DNA of 64,000 nt from Parasutterella muris (GCF_943193095.1 NZ_CALPCV010000012.1:1-64000), one strand, 5' to 3'; counted from the first letter of the stretch, positions 1 to 9,169 are shown. The notes: a model not told the origin generated them from the letters alone. Made by a program: numbers and translations.

Positions 1-77
1 GGGATGGATTCGAACCATCGTAGGCGTAAGCCAACAGATTTACAGTCTGCCCCCTTTAGCCACTCGGGCACCCCTCC
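1..77 (-). tRNA. tRNA-Tyr (GTA), cut by the window edge
   Basis: Read on the reverse strand, a type II tRNA with a long variable arm: 5' end GGAGGGG, anticodon loop containing GTA, and a GGTTCGAATCC T-arm. It matches base for base the corresponding part of the complete copy at 180-265. The last bases of the acceptor stem and CCA lie outside the window. It forms a tandem pair with the second copy, which is upstream in transcription order. In many betaproteobacteria tRNA-Tyr precedes tRNA-Gly, tRNA-Thr and tuf, which may lie beyond the left edge (inference). Confidence 0.95.
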
Positions 78-179
78 ACATTTGGAGAACGCAGATTTTG
101 CCAAAGAACTTTTTCTTTGTCAAGCCTGCTGAAGATATATTTTTACGAGCTCTTACAAACCTCTTTAGTTTGAGTCATT

Positions 180-265
180 TGGTGGAGGGGGATGGATTCG
201 AACCATCGTAGGCGTAAGCCAACAGATTTACAGTCTGCCCCCTTTAGCCACTCGGGCACCCCTCC
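180..265 (-). tRNA. tRNA-Tyr (GTA)
   Basis: Complete reverse-strand tyrosine tRNA. The acceptor stem pairs GGAGGGG with CCCCTCC, followed by discriminator A and an encoded CCA. The anticodon loop carries GTA and the variable arm is long, as expected for bacterial tRNA-Tyr. The overlapping part is identical to the copy at 1-77; the spacer of about 100 bases between them shows no gene. Confidence 0.97.
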
Positions 266-295
266 GCTCGTAAGCAGAAGCATAATTCTACATAA

Positions 296-658
296 TTAAA
301 TGAGAGTTGACAATTGAGCGCCGACGCCGAACATTGTCAGAACCCATCCGAGACGAACCATCCAGCCAACCCAGGGACGGTTCTGATCCTCCGCATCGCG
401 CAGTTTCTTCAACGCTTCTTCACGCTTTTTCCCGTCCGTGACGTAAGTCAAAATGGCAAACTCACTGCTTCTGAAACACATCCCCGCAAAAATAAGCGCA
501 AGTCCCATGTTTCCTAAGCTCTCAGCTGTGTCTCCCTCACTCAGACCGGCCAGCGCTTTGCCCATCATCACTGCTGAAATCACATAAAGTGAAGTACGCG
601 CAATGACAGCGGCTCGAGTCTGTGAAATCGGAATTTTTTTGTCAGAAGTTCTCTGCAT
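296..658 (-). CDS. Small integral membrane protein, unknown function
   Basis: 120 residues. I do not recognise the family. Hydrophobic segments are visible around residues 20-40, 48-68 and 98-118, with a charged stretch (KKREEALKKLRDAEDQN) between the second and third, so a three-helix inner-membrane protein is likely. The ATG has no clear Shine-Dalgarno. The gene starts 6 bases after the stop of the neighbouring membrane-protein gene on the same strand, so translational coupling is plausible. Downstream lies tRNA-Tyr with no obvious terminator between. Confidence 0.65.
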   Translation of the reverse strand: MQRTSDKKIPISQTRAAVIARTSLYVISAVMMGKALAGLSEGDTAESLGNMGLALIFAGMCFRSSEFAILTYVTDGKKREEALKKLRDAEDQNRPWVGWMVRLGWVLTMFGVGAQLSTLI

Positions 659-664
659 AAATTA

Positions 665-982
665 TTAATCTTTTTTTACAACTTTCTCTTCGGAGATGAT
701 TTCCGCATCAACGGCCTCGCTTTTATGCCAGTTCTTAGGCACAATGCTGCCGCCGCGGCCGGAATTATTGTCCGTTCTGTAATAATCGCCGGGATTATCT
801 TCTGAATAATCCGTCTGTCCTTGAAATACTGCAAAGATTTTCCCGCTCAGCCAAAGCAGCCCTGATAGCGCAAACGCGCCGATGAGGACGGCTCCGAGAA
901 CCGGCAGAATAAACATGGCTGCCGCCAGGCCGACCGCTATCAGTAAAACCGGCACAATGAACTTGGAAAATTGAATGTTCAA
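665..982 (-). CDS. Small membrane protein, unknown function
   Basis: 105 residues beginning at a TTG codon that has a good AGGAG Shine-Dalgarno 6 bases upstream, which supports the rare start. Two adjacent hydrophobic segments cover about residues 8-50 (glycine/alanine-rich hairpin); the C-terminal half is polar and acidic with Asn/Asp/Gly and probably lies outside the membrane. Family not recognised. First gene of a two-gene reverse unit with the 120-residue membrane protein. Confidence 0.6.
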   Translation of the reverse strand: MNIQFSKFIVPVLLIAVGLAAAMFILPVLGAVLIGAFALSGLLWLSGKIFAVFQGQTDYSEDNPGDYYRTDNNSGRGGSIVPKNWHKSEAVDAEIISEEKVVKKD

Positions 983-1210
983 AGTCTGCTCCTAACAATT
1001 AATAGAAGGAAAGGCAGTTTCATTCTACTTTGACAAAAGAGAAATAACGAGATCAATGCGTTTTGAAATATTTCTGTTTTCTCCCGCACTTCACGGCTTG
1101 TTACCTAGATAGGCTCCAGAGATCGGAGCTTTCCTAAATTGGCGGTATACTTTTCAGACTTCTAATTAGTATGGTCGAGGTATTTGACCTAATTTTAATT
1201 TATCAAACCA

Positions 1211-2011
1211 ATGACAGAATCTACATTGATGGTCCTTCCTGATGTCCAGTCCAGTACGGACAGAAGAAATATTTCTATTCAGAAAGTCGGTGTCAAGGGC
1301 ATTCGTACACCGATTCTTGTTAAAAGCCAGTCAGGTGCTCAGCACACTGTCGCTCACGTCGAAATGTACGTAGCGCTGCCCGCTGACAAAAAAGGCACGC
1401 ACATGTCCCGCTTCTGGACTCTGCTCGGAAGCGTTGAGAAACCTTTCGCACCTGTGATGCTCAAAGAAGTCATCAGCCAAATGCTGGAATCGCTTAAGGC
1501 TGACGAGGGTTACATCCGCCTGTGCTTCCCATTCTTCATGGAGAAAAAGGCGCCTGTTTCCGAACTTGAAAGCACCATGGATTACGACGTTGAACTCGTT
1601 GCCGAGACGCTAAACGGACAAACAACAGTCTTCCAGAAAGTGACTGCTCCCGTCACAAGTCTTTGCCCCTGCAGCAAAGAAATCAGTAAATACGGAGCTC
1701 ATAATCAGCGCTCTCACGTTTCGATCAGCGCCGAGGTCCAGACAAACTTCCCGATCGAAAAACAAATCGAAATGATTGAAAGCAGCGCTTCCTGCCAGGT
1801 CTGGGGCCTTCTGAAACGCTCCGATGAGAAGTTCGTCACCGAACACGCCTACGAAAACCCGAAATTCGTTGAAGACCTCGTGCGCGATGTCGCAATTCGC
1901 TGCCAGGATGAACCTTCTATCCTCTCCTTTACTGTAGAGGCTGAAAACTTCGAGTCTATCCACAATCATTCCGCTTTCGCTTCCATCGCTTTTAATAAAG
2001 ACAACGAATAA
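1211..2011 (+). CDS. folE2: GTP cyclohydrolase FolE2 (type IB)
   Basis: 266 residues, normal family length. FolE2 converts GTP to 7,8-dihydroneopterin triphosphate, the first step of folate and of queuosine precursor synthesis, in the cytoplasm. The motif LCPCSKEIS places the metal/active-site cysteine at C152 (with C154), HMSRF is near residue 64, and the C-terminal block EAENFESIHNHS carries the conserved Glu/His pair. FolE2 is the alternative to zinc-dependent FolE and is often found where zinc may be short. The ATG lacks a recognisable Shine-Dalgarno. argS follows after 15 bases, so the two are probably cotranscribed. Confidence 0.95.
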   Translation: MTESTLMVLPDVQSSTDRRNISIQKVGVKGIRTPILVKSQSGAQHTVAHVEMYVALPADKKGTHMSRFWTLLGSVEKPFAPVMLKEVISQMLESLKADEGYIRLCFPFFMEKKAPVSELESTMDYDVELVAETLNGQTTVFQKVTAPVTSLCPCSKEISKYGAHNQRSHVSISAEVQTNFPIEKQIEMIESSASCQVWGLLKRSDEKFVTEHAYENPKFVEDLVRDVAIRCQDEPSILSFTVEAENFESIHNHSAFASIAFNKDNE

Positions 2012-2026
2012 TTTTTAGAGGTCGAT

Positions 2027-3760
2027 ATGCTCGCCAATCAGAAGAAAGAAATTCTTCAGCTTTTTGCATCTGCGCTGCAGGCCGTCGGAGCACCTTCTGA
2101 TGCAAAAATTGTTTTAGAGCGGCCCAAACAGACTGCTCACGGAGACGTCGCCTGCACCGTCGCCCTCCAGTGCGCCAAGGCTATGAAAATGCCTCCGCGT
2201 GCGATCGCCGAACAGATCGTTGCCAAATTAAATGAGAACCCGCAGACCAAGGAACTCATTTCCGCCATCCAGATCGCCGGCCCGGGCTTCATCAATATGA
2301 CGCTCTCGGAAGCTGCAAAACAGGCTGTTGTTCCCCTTATCCTTAAAGAAGGGGCGGCATATGGATGCTCGGATGAACACACCGGTCAGTCAGTTCTGCT
2401 GGAATACGTCTCCGCAAATCCGACCGGACCTCTGCATCTCGGTCATGCAAGACAGGCTGCGCTCGGAGATGTCCTCTCCCGTATGCTGAGAAGCCAGGGC
2501 TGGTCTGTTACTCGTGAGTTCTATTACAACGACGCCGGGGTTCAAATCCACAATCTTGCCATCAGCGTTCAGGCAAGAGCTAAAGAACTTCTGGGCGAGA
2601 ATGTTGTATTCCCCGAAGACGGCTATCACGGACTCTATATCGCCGATATCGCTAAAGATTACTTGGCTAAAAAAGATATTCAGACGTTCGACGGCGGCGT
2701 CGTTACAAGCTCCGGAAACCCGGATGACCTCGAGGATATCCGCACTTACTCGGTTGCCTACCTCAGAAATGAGCAGCACCGCGACCTTGAAGCGCTCGAC
2801 GTCTCTTTCGACAACTATTATCTCGAAAGCTCTCTTTACAAAGACGGTCGAGTAGAAAAAGCAGTTCAGGCCATCAAGGATGCCGGAAAAACTTATGAGA
2901 AAGACGGCGCGCTGTGGTTTAAGAGCACCGATTACGGCGACGATAAAGACCGTGTTATGCGCAAAGCGGATGGAACCTACACCTATTTCATCCCGGACGT
3001 TGCATACCACCTTGCCAAATTCGAACGCGGCCATTCCCGTGCGATTAATATTCAGGGAACCGACCATTTCGGAACAATTGCACGAGTTCGCGCCGGCATT
3101 CAGGCCGCTTCCGGGGCATACGGATATACCATTCCGAAGGACTTCCCGGAATATATGCTCCACACCATGCTGCAGCTTGTGAAAGACGGCAAGCCGCTGA
3201 AAATGAGCAAGCGCGCAGGCAACTATGTGACGCTCGCCGATTTGGTCGAATGGGTCGGAAAAGATGCGGCACGCCTCTTTATGGTTAACCGTAAGGCCGA
3301 TGCCGAATTTGTATTCGATATCGACTTGGCTCTCAGCCAGTCAGACGAAAATCCGGTTTATTACCTGCAGTATGCGCACGCCAGAATCTGCTCCGTACAG
3401 AGACAGGCAGAAGAAAAAGGCTTTAATGTTCCTTCTGAAAAGACACTCGCAGCCGCGGATCTGTCTTCTCTGACCACGCCGGCGGAAACCGTGCTGCTGA
3501 ACAAACTTTCAGACTTCCCTGCCGCACTGGCTCAGGCCGCTGACGATCTCTCCCCGCAGAGCGTCGTCACCTACCTGAAGGATCTGGCTGCCGACTTCCA
3601 CTCTCTCTACAACGCAGAGCGAGTGCTGGTCGATGAGACAAAAACAAGAAATGCAAGACTGGCTCTTTTACTCGCGACACGCCGAGTACTGAGAAACGGC
3701 CTTGAGATTCTTGGAATTTCTGCCCCGGAACGTCTGGAAAGAGAAACTGAACAAAATTAA
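2027..3760 (+). CDS. argS: Arginyl-tRNA synthetase
   Basis: 577 residues, class I aminoacyl-tRNA synthetase that charges tRNA-Arg. The N-terminal ArgRS domain is followed by the HIGH-like signature HLGH near residue 136 (within ANPTGPLHLGHARQA) and the KMSK-like signature KMSKR near residue 391; the DALR anticodon-binding domain ends the protein. The start follows a GAGG Shine-Dalgarno. It lies 15 bases after folE2 and 16 before the SPOR gene. The order argS-SPOR-dsbA-SDR is a known betaproteobacterial arrangement. Confidence 0.98.
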   Translation: MLANQKKEILQLFASALQAVGAPSDAKIVLERPKQTAHGDVACTVALQCAKAMKMPPRAIAEQIVAKLNENPQTKELISAIQIAGPGFINMTLSEAAKQAVVPLILKEGAAYGCSDEHTGQSVLLEYVSANPTGPLHLGHARQAALGDVLSRMLRSQGWSVTREFYYNDAGVQIHNLAISVQARAKELLGENVVFPEDGYHGLYIADIAKDYLAKKDIQTFDGGVVTSSGNPDDLEDIRTYSVAYLRNEQHRDLEALDVSFDNYYLESSLYKDGRVEKAVQAIKDAGKTYEKDGALWFKSTDYGDDKDRVMRKADGTYTYFIPDVAYHLAKFERGHSRAINIQGTDHFGTIARVRAGIQAASGAYGYTIPKDFPEYMLHTMLQLVKDGKPLKMSKRAGNYVTLADLVEWVGKDAARLFMVNRKADAEFVFDIDLALSQSDENPVYYLQYAHARICSVQRQAEEKGFNVPSEKTLAAADLSSLTTPAETVLLNKLSDFPAALAQAADDLSPQSVVTYLKDLAADFHSLYNAERVLVDETKTRNARLALLLATRRVLRNGLEILGISAPERLERETEQN

Positions 3761-3776
3761 TTAACGGAACTGTTTT

Positions 3777-4319
3777 ATGGCAAGTAAATCCGGCGGCGGT
3801 TTTGGAACTTGGTTTTACGGCGTACTGGTAGGCGCGGTAGTCGGTGTCGGCTGCTGCGCGGCCGCAGCGCTTTACATCACTAAGGCTCCAATCCCGTTTG
3901 TGAATAAGGTCAACCAGGCGAGCGAAAAAATTAACCCGATCGCCGGAGGTATGATCCCTGATCCTAACAAACCGCTCTCAGAAACCGGCGGTGCTCCGAG
4001 CAATGCTCCTAAGAGCAAAGTTGTAACTGTTGAACCGCCGACTGCCGAACAAGCGGACGCGGAAGCTAAACTTCAGCAGGAACAGGGTTCAAGATTCGTT
4101 GTTCAGGCCGGAGCGTTCAGTTCCGAGGCAGAAGCAGAAAACCGCAGAGCTGAGCTTGCGCTCCTTGGGTTTGAATCACGCGTGATCCCCAGAACCGACG
4201 AAGGTAAAACACTTTATCGCGTCCGTCTCGGGCCGTACGGAACTGTCCAGGAGGCAAATTCCGTACGTACAAAGTTATTAGAAAACTCTATTCAGGCAAT
4301 CACCGGAAGAATTAAGTAA
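3777..4319 (+). CDS. SPOR-domain protein with one membrane anchor
   Basis: 180 residues. A glycine-rich N terminus with a single transmembrane helix (about residues 10-34), then a Pro/Ala/Gly-rich periplasmic linker, then a C-terminal SPOR domain (about 105-180) starting RFVVQAGAFSSEAEA and containing YRVRLGPYGT. SPOR domains bind denuded septal peptidoglycan, so a role in cell division or envelope remodelling is likely; the specific partner is unknown. The topology resembles FtsN, but orthology cannot be claimed. Placed between argS and dsbA in the same operon. Confidence 0.88.
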   Translation: MASKSGGGFGTWFYGVLVGAVVGVGCCAAAALYITKAPIPFVNKVNQASEKINPIAGGMIPDPNKPLSETGGAPSNAPKSKVVTVEPPTAEQADAEAKLQQEQGSRFVVQAGAFSSEAEAENRRAELALLGFESRVIPRTDEGKTLYRVRLGPYGTVQEANSVRTKLLENSIQAITGRIK

Positions 4320-4360
4320 CTGCTTTTCGGGCCTTGAATTTTTATTTAGTTAGGACTTTT

Positions 4361-4990
4361 ATGCTTCGTAGAATTCTCCTTGCAGCTTGTCTGGCCATCC
4401 CGGCACTTAGTTTTGCTTCGGCGGAACATCCTGAAGAGGGTACGGATTACACCGTTTTAAAGACTCCTGTTCAAACACAGAACCCTAAAAAGATCGAAGT
4501 AATTTCTTTCTTTGCTTATACCTGCCCTCACTGCTACACCTACGAAAAAACATTAGAACCTTGGGCAGAAAAACTCCCTGAGGACGTTGAGTTCGTTCGT
4601 GTTCCGGTGGCGTGGTCTGATAAATACTTCCAGTACTCCAAGGCTTATTACGCCTTGGAAGCATTGAACAAACTGCATCCCTATCATGAAACGCTGTTTG
4701 AAGCAGTCATCAAACAGCGTAAAGACTTTCCGACAATCGAAAGCATTGCGGATTTCCTGGCAACCCAGGGGCTTGACCGTGACGATTTCATGAAAGCGGC
4801 CAACTCTTTCTCTACCAAGATGAAAAACGACCGCGCTTTCAAAACATGGCAGGCTTACAACATTGACGGAACCCCAGCTAATGCGGTCAACGGCAAATAT
4901 GTCACCGCACCTCACATGGTCGGAACGCGTGAAGGCGCTATCCAAGTGATGGAGTTCCTCATCGATAAGGAAAGAAAAGCTAAAAAATAA
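4361..4990 (+). CDS. dsbA: Periplasmic thiol:disulfide oxidoreductase DsbA
   Basis: 209 residues from the ATG chosen here. That start gives a clean signal peptide (MLRRILLAACLAIPALSFASA) and has TAGGA upstream; an in-frame TTG at 4334 would prefix a poor leader. Mature DsbA oxidises cysteine pairs in exported proteins. The thioredoxin-fold active site CPHC lies in FAYTCPHCYTYE, and the cis-proline loop is GTPANAVNG. Length matches the family. It is fourth in the folE2-argS-SPOR-dsbA operon and is followed by an intrinsic terminator. Confidence 0.95.
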   Translation: MLRRILLAACLAIPALSFASAEHPEEGTDYTVLKTPVQTQNPKKIEVISFFAYTCPHCYTYEKTLEPWAEKLPEDVEFVRVPVAWSDKYFQYSKAYYALEALNKLHPYHETLFEAVIKQRKDFPTIESIADFLATQGLDRDDFMKAANSFSTKMKNDRAFKTWQAYNIDGTPANAVNGKYVTAPHMVGTREGAIQVMEFLIDKERKAKK

Positions 4991-5002
4991 GCCCGACTGA
5001 GA

Positions 5003-5027
5003 AGGCGCTTCAGAGCGCCTTTTTATT
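5003..5027 (+). terminator. Intrinsic terminator after dsbA
   Basis: Perfect 7-bp stem AGGCGCT/AGCGCCT with loop TCAG, followed by TTTTATTTT. It ends the folE2-argS-SPOR-dsbA transcription unit. Confidence 0.9.
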
Positions 5028-5115
5028 TTGGCAAAACACTTTGCTTTTTATCTAAACTAATAAAAATGAAGGGGCGGAAGCCTCCGTCCGGAACGATTTA
5101 ACCTGGAGTTCTTAC

Positions 5116-5934
5116 ATGAATATTTTTCTCACCGGAGCCTCGAGCGGTATCGGTCAGGCGCTTGCCAAGGAATTTGCCGCTAACGGCGCGACGCTTGGAC
5201 TTGTCGCTCGCCGAAAGGATAAACTCGATGAACTGATCGCCTCGCTTCCTCATCCGGAACTCCACACAGCTATCGTCTGTGACGTGACCGACAGAGATAA
5301 ACTGATCGAGGAAGCCCGCAAATTTGATCAGCAGTGCGGAGGAACGGATATCGCTATCGCCTGTGCCGGCATCTCTGTCGGCGTAAAAACTCAGTATCGC
5401 GAAGACCTGGACGTTTTTAACAAGGTCTTTGATACTAATGTTTTCGCCATGGCTTCTACGTTTCACGCATTTATCGACCCGATGATCAGCCGCAAACGCG
5501 GAACATTGGTCGGTATTGCCAGCGTGGCCGGCATCAGAGGCCTGCCGGGCAGCGAAGCATACTGCGCCAGTAAGTCCGCCGCCATCACCTATTGCGAAAG
5601 CCTGCGCGTGGAAATGCAAAAGTACGGAGTTAAAGTGGTGACCATATCGCCGGGATTTGTTAGGACACCGCTGACAGCGCACAATCCTTATAAGATGCCC
5701 TTCATTATGGAACCGGAAGAATTCGCCAAGGAAGCCGTCAAAGTCATCATGGCGGGCCGTTCATATGCGACAATCCCCTACCAAATGGGCATCCTTTCTA
5801 AAATTCTGTGCCTGATTCCAAACTGCCTCTTTGACAAGATCCTCGCTTCTCGTAAACAAAAACCGCGAAGCGGACAAACTGAACAGACCGCAGTCCCGAC
5901 AGAAGAAACAAAAGCAGAAGACGGCAGCAAATAG
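5116..5934 (+). CDS. Short-chain dehydrogenase/reductase
   Basis: 272 residues, Rossmann-fold NAD(P)-dependent oxidoreductase. The nucleotide-binding TGASSGIG motif is at residues 6-13, a CAGIS (NNAG-like) motif lies mid-protein, the catalytic serine is in GIASVAGI and the YxxxK pair is in YCASK. The classical fold ends near residue 225; then comes a hydrophobic stretch (ILSKILCLIPNCLF) and a polar Glu/Thr/Lys tail, so the enzyme may be membrane-associated. Substrate unknown. An SDR after dsbA is the usual betaproteobacterial context. Confidence 0.9.
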   Translation: MNIFLTGASSGIGQALAKEFAANGATLGLVARRKDKLDELIASLPHPELHTAIVCDVTDRDKLIEEARKFDQQCGGTDIAIACAGISVGVKTQYREDLDVFNKVFDTNVFAMASTFHAFIDPMISRKRGTLVGIASVAGIRGLPGSEAYCASKSAAITYCESLRVEMQKYGVKVVTISPGFVRTPLTAHNPYKMPFIMEPEEFAKEAVKVIMAGRSYATIPYQMGILSKILCLIPNCLFDKILASRKQKPRSGQTEQTAVPTEETKAEDGSK

Positions 5935-5946
5935 CCACAAAAAAAT

Positions 5947-5984
5947 GGACCGAATCAGACTAATCTCCGATTCGGTCCTTTTTT
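5947..5984. terminator. Bidirectional intrinsic terminator (SDR / sstT)
   Basis: Perfect 10-bp stem GGACCGAATC/GATTCGGTCC with a 12-base loop, T6 after it on the forward strand and an A-rich run before it. It can therefore terminate both the forward SDR gene and the reverse sstT gene, which converge here. Confidence 0.92.
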
Positions 5985-5998
5985 ATGAAAGTGAGGAC

Positions 5999-7228
5999 TT
6001 ACTCCTTAGTTTTCTTTCGCTCAATGTACTTTGAGGCGGCGGCTGTGAAGACTACGTCCGTTGAGGAATTCAGCGCGGTTTCGGCCGAATCCTGAAGTAC
6101 ACCGATGACGAAACCAACCGCAACGACCTGCATCGCAACATTCTGATCAATGCCGAAGAGTCCGCAGGCAAGCGGAATCAGAAGCAGCGAACCGCCGGGA
6201 ACACCGGAAGCACCACAGGCACAGACGGAAGCAACAACAGAAAGAAGAAGCGCTGTGAAGACATCAACTTGAATACCAAGCGTGTGCGCTGCAGCAAGTG
6301 TGAGTACGGTAATCGTCACCGCGGCGCCGCCCATGTTGATGGTTGCTCCGATCGGAATAGAAAGAGAATAAAGGTTTTCATCCAGACCAAGCTTGCGGCA
6401 AAGATTCATATTCACCGGAATATTTGCCGCTGAAGAACGCGTAAAGAATGCTGTAACACCGCTTTCTCTAAGACAAGCCCAAACCAGAGGATAGGGATTT
6501 TCTTTGGTGCAGAGGAAAACAAGAAGCGGATTGACAATGAGCGCGATAACAGCCATAGAACCGAGCAGCACGCACAGCAGGCGAACATAGCTCAGCATTC
6601 CTTCAAGACCTGTCGTCGCAACCACTTCTGCCACCAGGCCGAATACGCCGATCGGAGCAAGACGAATAACAACACGAACCACGTACTCAACACTGAAACA
6701 AAGATCGGAAACAATGCTCTTTGTCTGATCTGATGAATAACGAAGCGCAAAACCTAAGCTGATCGCCCAGGCAAGAATACCTATGTAGTTCGCATTGGCA
6801 ATCGCTTTCACGGGATTGTCAACAATGTTAAAAAGAAGGTTGCGAAGAACTTCTCCGATGCCTCCCGGGGCCGTGACTCCGTCCTGAATATTCGCCAGCG
6901 CGATACTGGTCGGAAATACGAAGCTCGCCACAACAGCAACTAAAGCTGCAAGCAAAGTACCGACCATATAAAGAAACAAAATGGATTTAATGCCGCCGCC
7001 GGTGTGGCCTTCCTGATTGGCAATGGATGCGGCAACCAAAACGAATACCAGTACAGGTGCAACAGCCTTAAGCGCACTGACAAAGAAACTGCCTAAAATG
7101 CCGCAGAGCTTCGCTCCTTCCGGATAAATGAAGGCAAGAGCAATACCAAGAACAAGGCCTGCCAAAATCTGCTTAACGAGCGAGCCCTGCTTAATAAGTG
7201 AAATTAAGAAAGGAAAAGTTCTTCTCAT
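5999..7228 (-). CDS. sstT: Serine/threonine:Na+ symporter SstT
   Basis: 409 residues, dicarboxylate/amino acid:cation symporter family. Inner-membrane importer of serine and threonine driven by sodium. Recognisable SstT blocks include GSLVKQILAGLVLGIALA, ESGVTAFFTRSSAANIPVN (serine-rich hairpin), the GATINMGGAAVTITVLTLAA motif, and QDSAETALNSSTDV near the C terminus. Length and whole-protein similarity to E. coli SstT are strong. Monocistronic, converging on the SDR gene. Confidence 0.95.
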   Translation of the reverse strand: MRRTFPFLISLIKQGSLVKQILAGLVLGIALAFIYPEGAKLCGILGSFFVSALKAVAPVLVFVLVAASIANQEGHTGGGIKSILFLYMVGTLLAALVAVVASFVFPTSIALANIQDGVTAPGGIGEVLRNLLFNIVDNPVKAIANANYIGILAWAISLGFALRYSSDQTKSIVSDLCFSVEYVVRVVIRLAPIGVFGLVAEVVATTGLEGMLSYVRLLCVLLGSMAVIALIVNPLLVFLCTKENPYPLVWACLRESGVTAFFTRSSAANIPVNMNLCRKLGLDENLYSLSIPIGATINMGGAAVTITVLTLAAAHTLGIQVDVFTALLLSVVASVCACGASGVPGGSLLLIPLACGLFGIDQNVAMQVVAVGFVIGVLQDSAETALNSSTDVVFTAAASKYIERKKTKE

Positions 7229-7324
7229 GGTTTTTAACTATATTGATTTGTAACTATGCTTTGAGTTTACTTTTTTTCTGGCAATTCTCCTAAACTCATA
7301 GTTCCTTTTTTGCACGGCTTCTAC

Positions 7325-8542
7325 ATGAAATTATCGCGAGGACTCCCTGCTGTCCCGTTTGTCCTGTTCAACATCTTTCTGGACATTCTTGGGATCGGCT
7401 TAATCATTCCTGTACTTCCCAAACTTGTCGGAACCCTTGTAGAAAACGCTCAGGCACAGGCCTGGTGGCTCGGCGCTATGCTGATCGCCTACGGTTTCAT
7501 GCAGTTTGCGCTTGCGCCGACACTCGGGTCACTGTCAGACAAATGGGGACGCAGACCGATTCTTTTGCTCGGAGTTCTCGGTCTGGGCGTAATGTTCTTT
7601 GTTCCGGCCTTCTCCGACTCCCTAACTGTCATCCTCCTGTCACGAGTCCTCGGCGGAATGTTCTCGGCCAATATCGCTGTCGCTCAGGCTTATATTGCCG
7701 ATGTCACACCTAAAGAACAGCGCGCCGCGGCCTTCGGAAAAATCGGAGCGTGCTTTGGCGTGGGATTTATCCTCGGCCCGGCAGCGGGCGGCCTCATCGG
7801 AGAATACAGCATTCGACTCCCGTTCATTCTGGCCGGAACCCTTGCAATCCTCAATTTCTTTTACGGCCTATTTATCCTTCCGGAATCACTCAGGATTAAA
7901 AATCCAAACGCCGTCACATTTGCAAGATGCAATCCGATCTCGTCTCTGCTCGAACTCGGAAAATTCAAACAAATCGGCGCGCTCCTTGTTGTCATCGCGC
8001 TCAGCAGCTTCGTGCAGTCCCTGCTCCACTCAACCTGGTCGCTCTTTACGACCTTCCGATTCCACTGGTCTCCTATGGATATCGGACTGTCTCTGGTTGC
8101 AATCGGCACAGTAACCGGGATTATTCAAGGGAAGTTCATCAAAAGTCTGCTCGCTTTTTTCGGACCGAAGCGGCTTATTCTTTTTGGTCTTCTCAGCGGA
8201 GCGGCTGCTTACCTTGGGTTCGGACTGATTACTGTAGGCGCTCTTGCATACCTCATCATTGTCCTCAACTTTCTGTCAGTGGCTGTAACCCCAACCCTAA
8301 ACGGAATCGTGTCTGAAGAAGTCCCGTCGGCAGATCAGGGTCGGGCTCTCGGCGCTGTCAGCGCACTCGGAAGCTTAATGGGTGTTCTGGCACCTCTTCT
8401 CGGAACGCCTCTTTTAGTACACACCTCTCACATGGCCCCGGGATCAGTCCTGGGCGGACTGTCTTATATCATCTGCTCGGGCCTTCTGCTTCTCGCTGCA
8501 TTAATCGCGTCTTTGCATTTTCGCAGCCATCCGCGAGCCTAA
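7325..8542 (+). CDS. MFS transporter, TetA-like DHA1 family
   Basis: 405 residues from the ATG chosen here; an in-frame TTG lies at 7310 and neither start has a convincing Shine-Dalgarno. About twelve hydrophobic segments, with the MFS loop motif GSLSDKWGRRP after the second helix and GPAAGGLIGE in the fifth helix, as in the TCR/Tet drug:proton antiporters. Probable inner-membrane efflux pump of unknown substrate. Similarity to TetA is family-level and does not show tetracycline resistance. Transcribed alone, divergent from sstT. Confidence 0.88.
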   Translation: MKLSRGLPAVPFVLFNIFLDILGIGLIIPVLPKLVGTLVENAQAQAWWLGAMLIAYGFMQFALAPTLGSLSDKWGRRPILLLGVLGLGVMFFVPAFSDSLTVILLSRVLGGMFSANIAVAQAYIADVTPKEQRAAAFGKIGACFGVGFILGPAAGGLIGEYSIRLPFILAGTLAILNFFYGLFILPESLRIKNPNAVTFARCNPISSLLELGKFKQIGALLVVIALSSFVQSLLHSTWSLFTTFRFHWSPMDIGLSLVAIGTVTGIIQGKFIKSLLAFFGPKRLILFGLLSGAAAYLGFGLITVGALAYLIIVLNFLSVAVTPTLNGIVSEEVPSADQGRALGAVSALGSLMGVLAPLLGTPLLVHTSHMAPGSVLGGLSYIICSGLLLLAALIASLHFRSHPRA

Positions 8543-8632
8543 CCAAAGATGCGTTCGCCTATAAAGGGTACCGATTGGATTACATACCGCACTTTTACTT
8601 TACATTTACCAATATGTAACTAGGAGATCGCC

Positions 8633-9169
8633 GTGAACAGTCGAATTTTTCTCTGTCTAATTCCTGCTTTCATTCTTGCCGGCTGCAGCCATTTGAGCGA
8701 TTTGAACGGCCCCGGCACTTCACATGCCCCGTCAGCAGATGTCTTGAGCCCTAAGTCCGGAGCGCCTTTCCTGACACTTGATGCCAAAGGCTATCAGTAT
8801 TTTCGCTGCACTGTCGATGCGAGAGGCGGATACTGGAAATTCGAAAGACCCGAAGCCAAACTGACAAACAGCGCCGGAGAAACTGTCGCTGAACTCAGCG
8901 GACCAATGCAGGCCTTTGACCACAGCGACGGATCAAGAATCATTTCTTCGCATATAACCGCCTGGGTTAATCCGGCTAATCCCGCCGTCGACAATAAACT
9001 TGCACTCCTACAGGCCGTGTCGGATGACCGAGAAGGCGTCTTCAAAGGAGTTAGGTACATCCAAAGACTGGATACCGTCGGCGGAATGCCTCAGGGTTCC
9101 TGTACCCAGCCCGATAACGGCAAACTGCAGAAGGTCCCCTTCAGCGCTAAGTTTGTTTTCTGGAAGTAG
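8633..9169 (+). CDS. DUF3455-type lipoprotein
   Basis: 178 residues beginning at GTG with TAGGAG upstream. The N terminus is a lipoprotein signal with lipobox LAGC (cysteine at about residue 18). The mature part contains GYQYFRCTVD, YWKFERPEA, SDGSRI and IQRLDTVGGMPQGSC, which fits the DUF3455 family of secreted proteins of unknown function, so it is a probable outer- or periplasmic-membrane-anchored protein. The family assignment is from memory of its motif pattern and should be treated as probable. Confidence 0.78.
   Translation: MNSRIFLCLIPAFILAGCSHLSDLNGPGTSHAPSADVLSPKSGAPFLTLDAKGYQYFRCTVDARGGYWKFERPEAKLTNSAGETVAELSGPMQAFDHSDGSRIISSHITAWVNPANPAVDNKLALLQAVSDDREGVFKGVRYIQRLDTVGGMPQGSCTQPDNGKLQKVPFSAKFVFWK

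Noticed and set aside
2390..3163. 257-codon reverse open frame in argS
   Set aside because: Shadow of argS, no family features.
7325..8542. Tetracycline resistance gene
   Set aside because: Only family-level TetA similarity; no evidence of resistance context or a regulator next to it.
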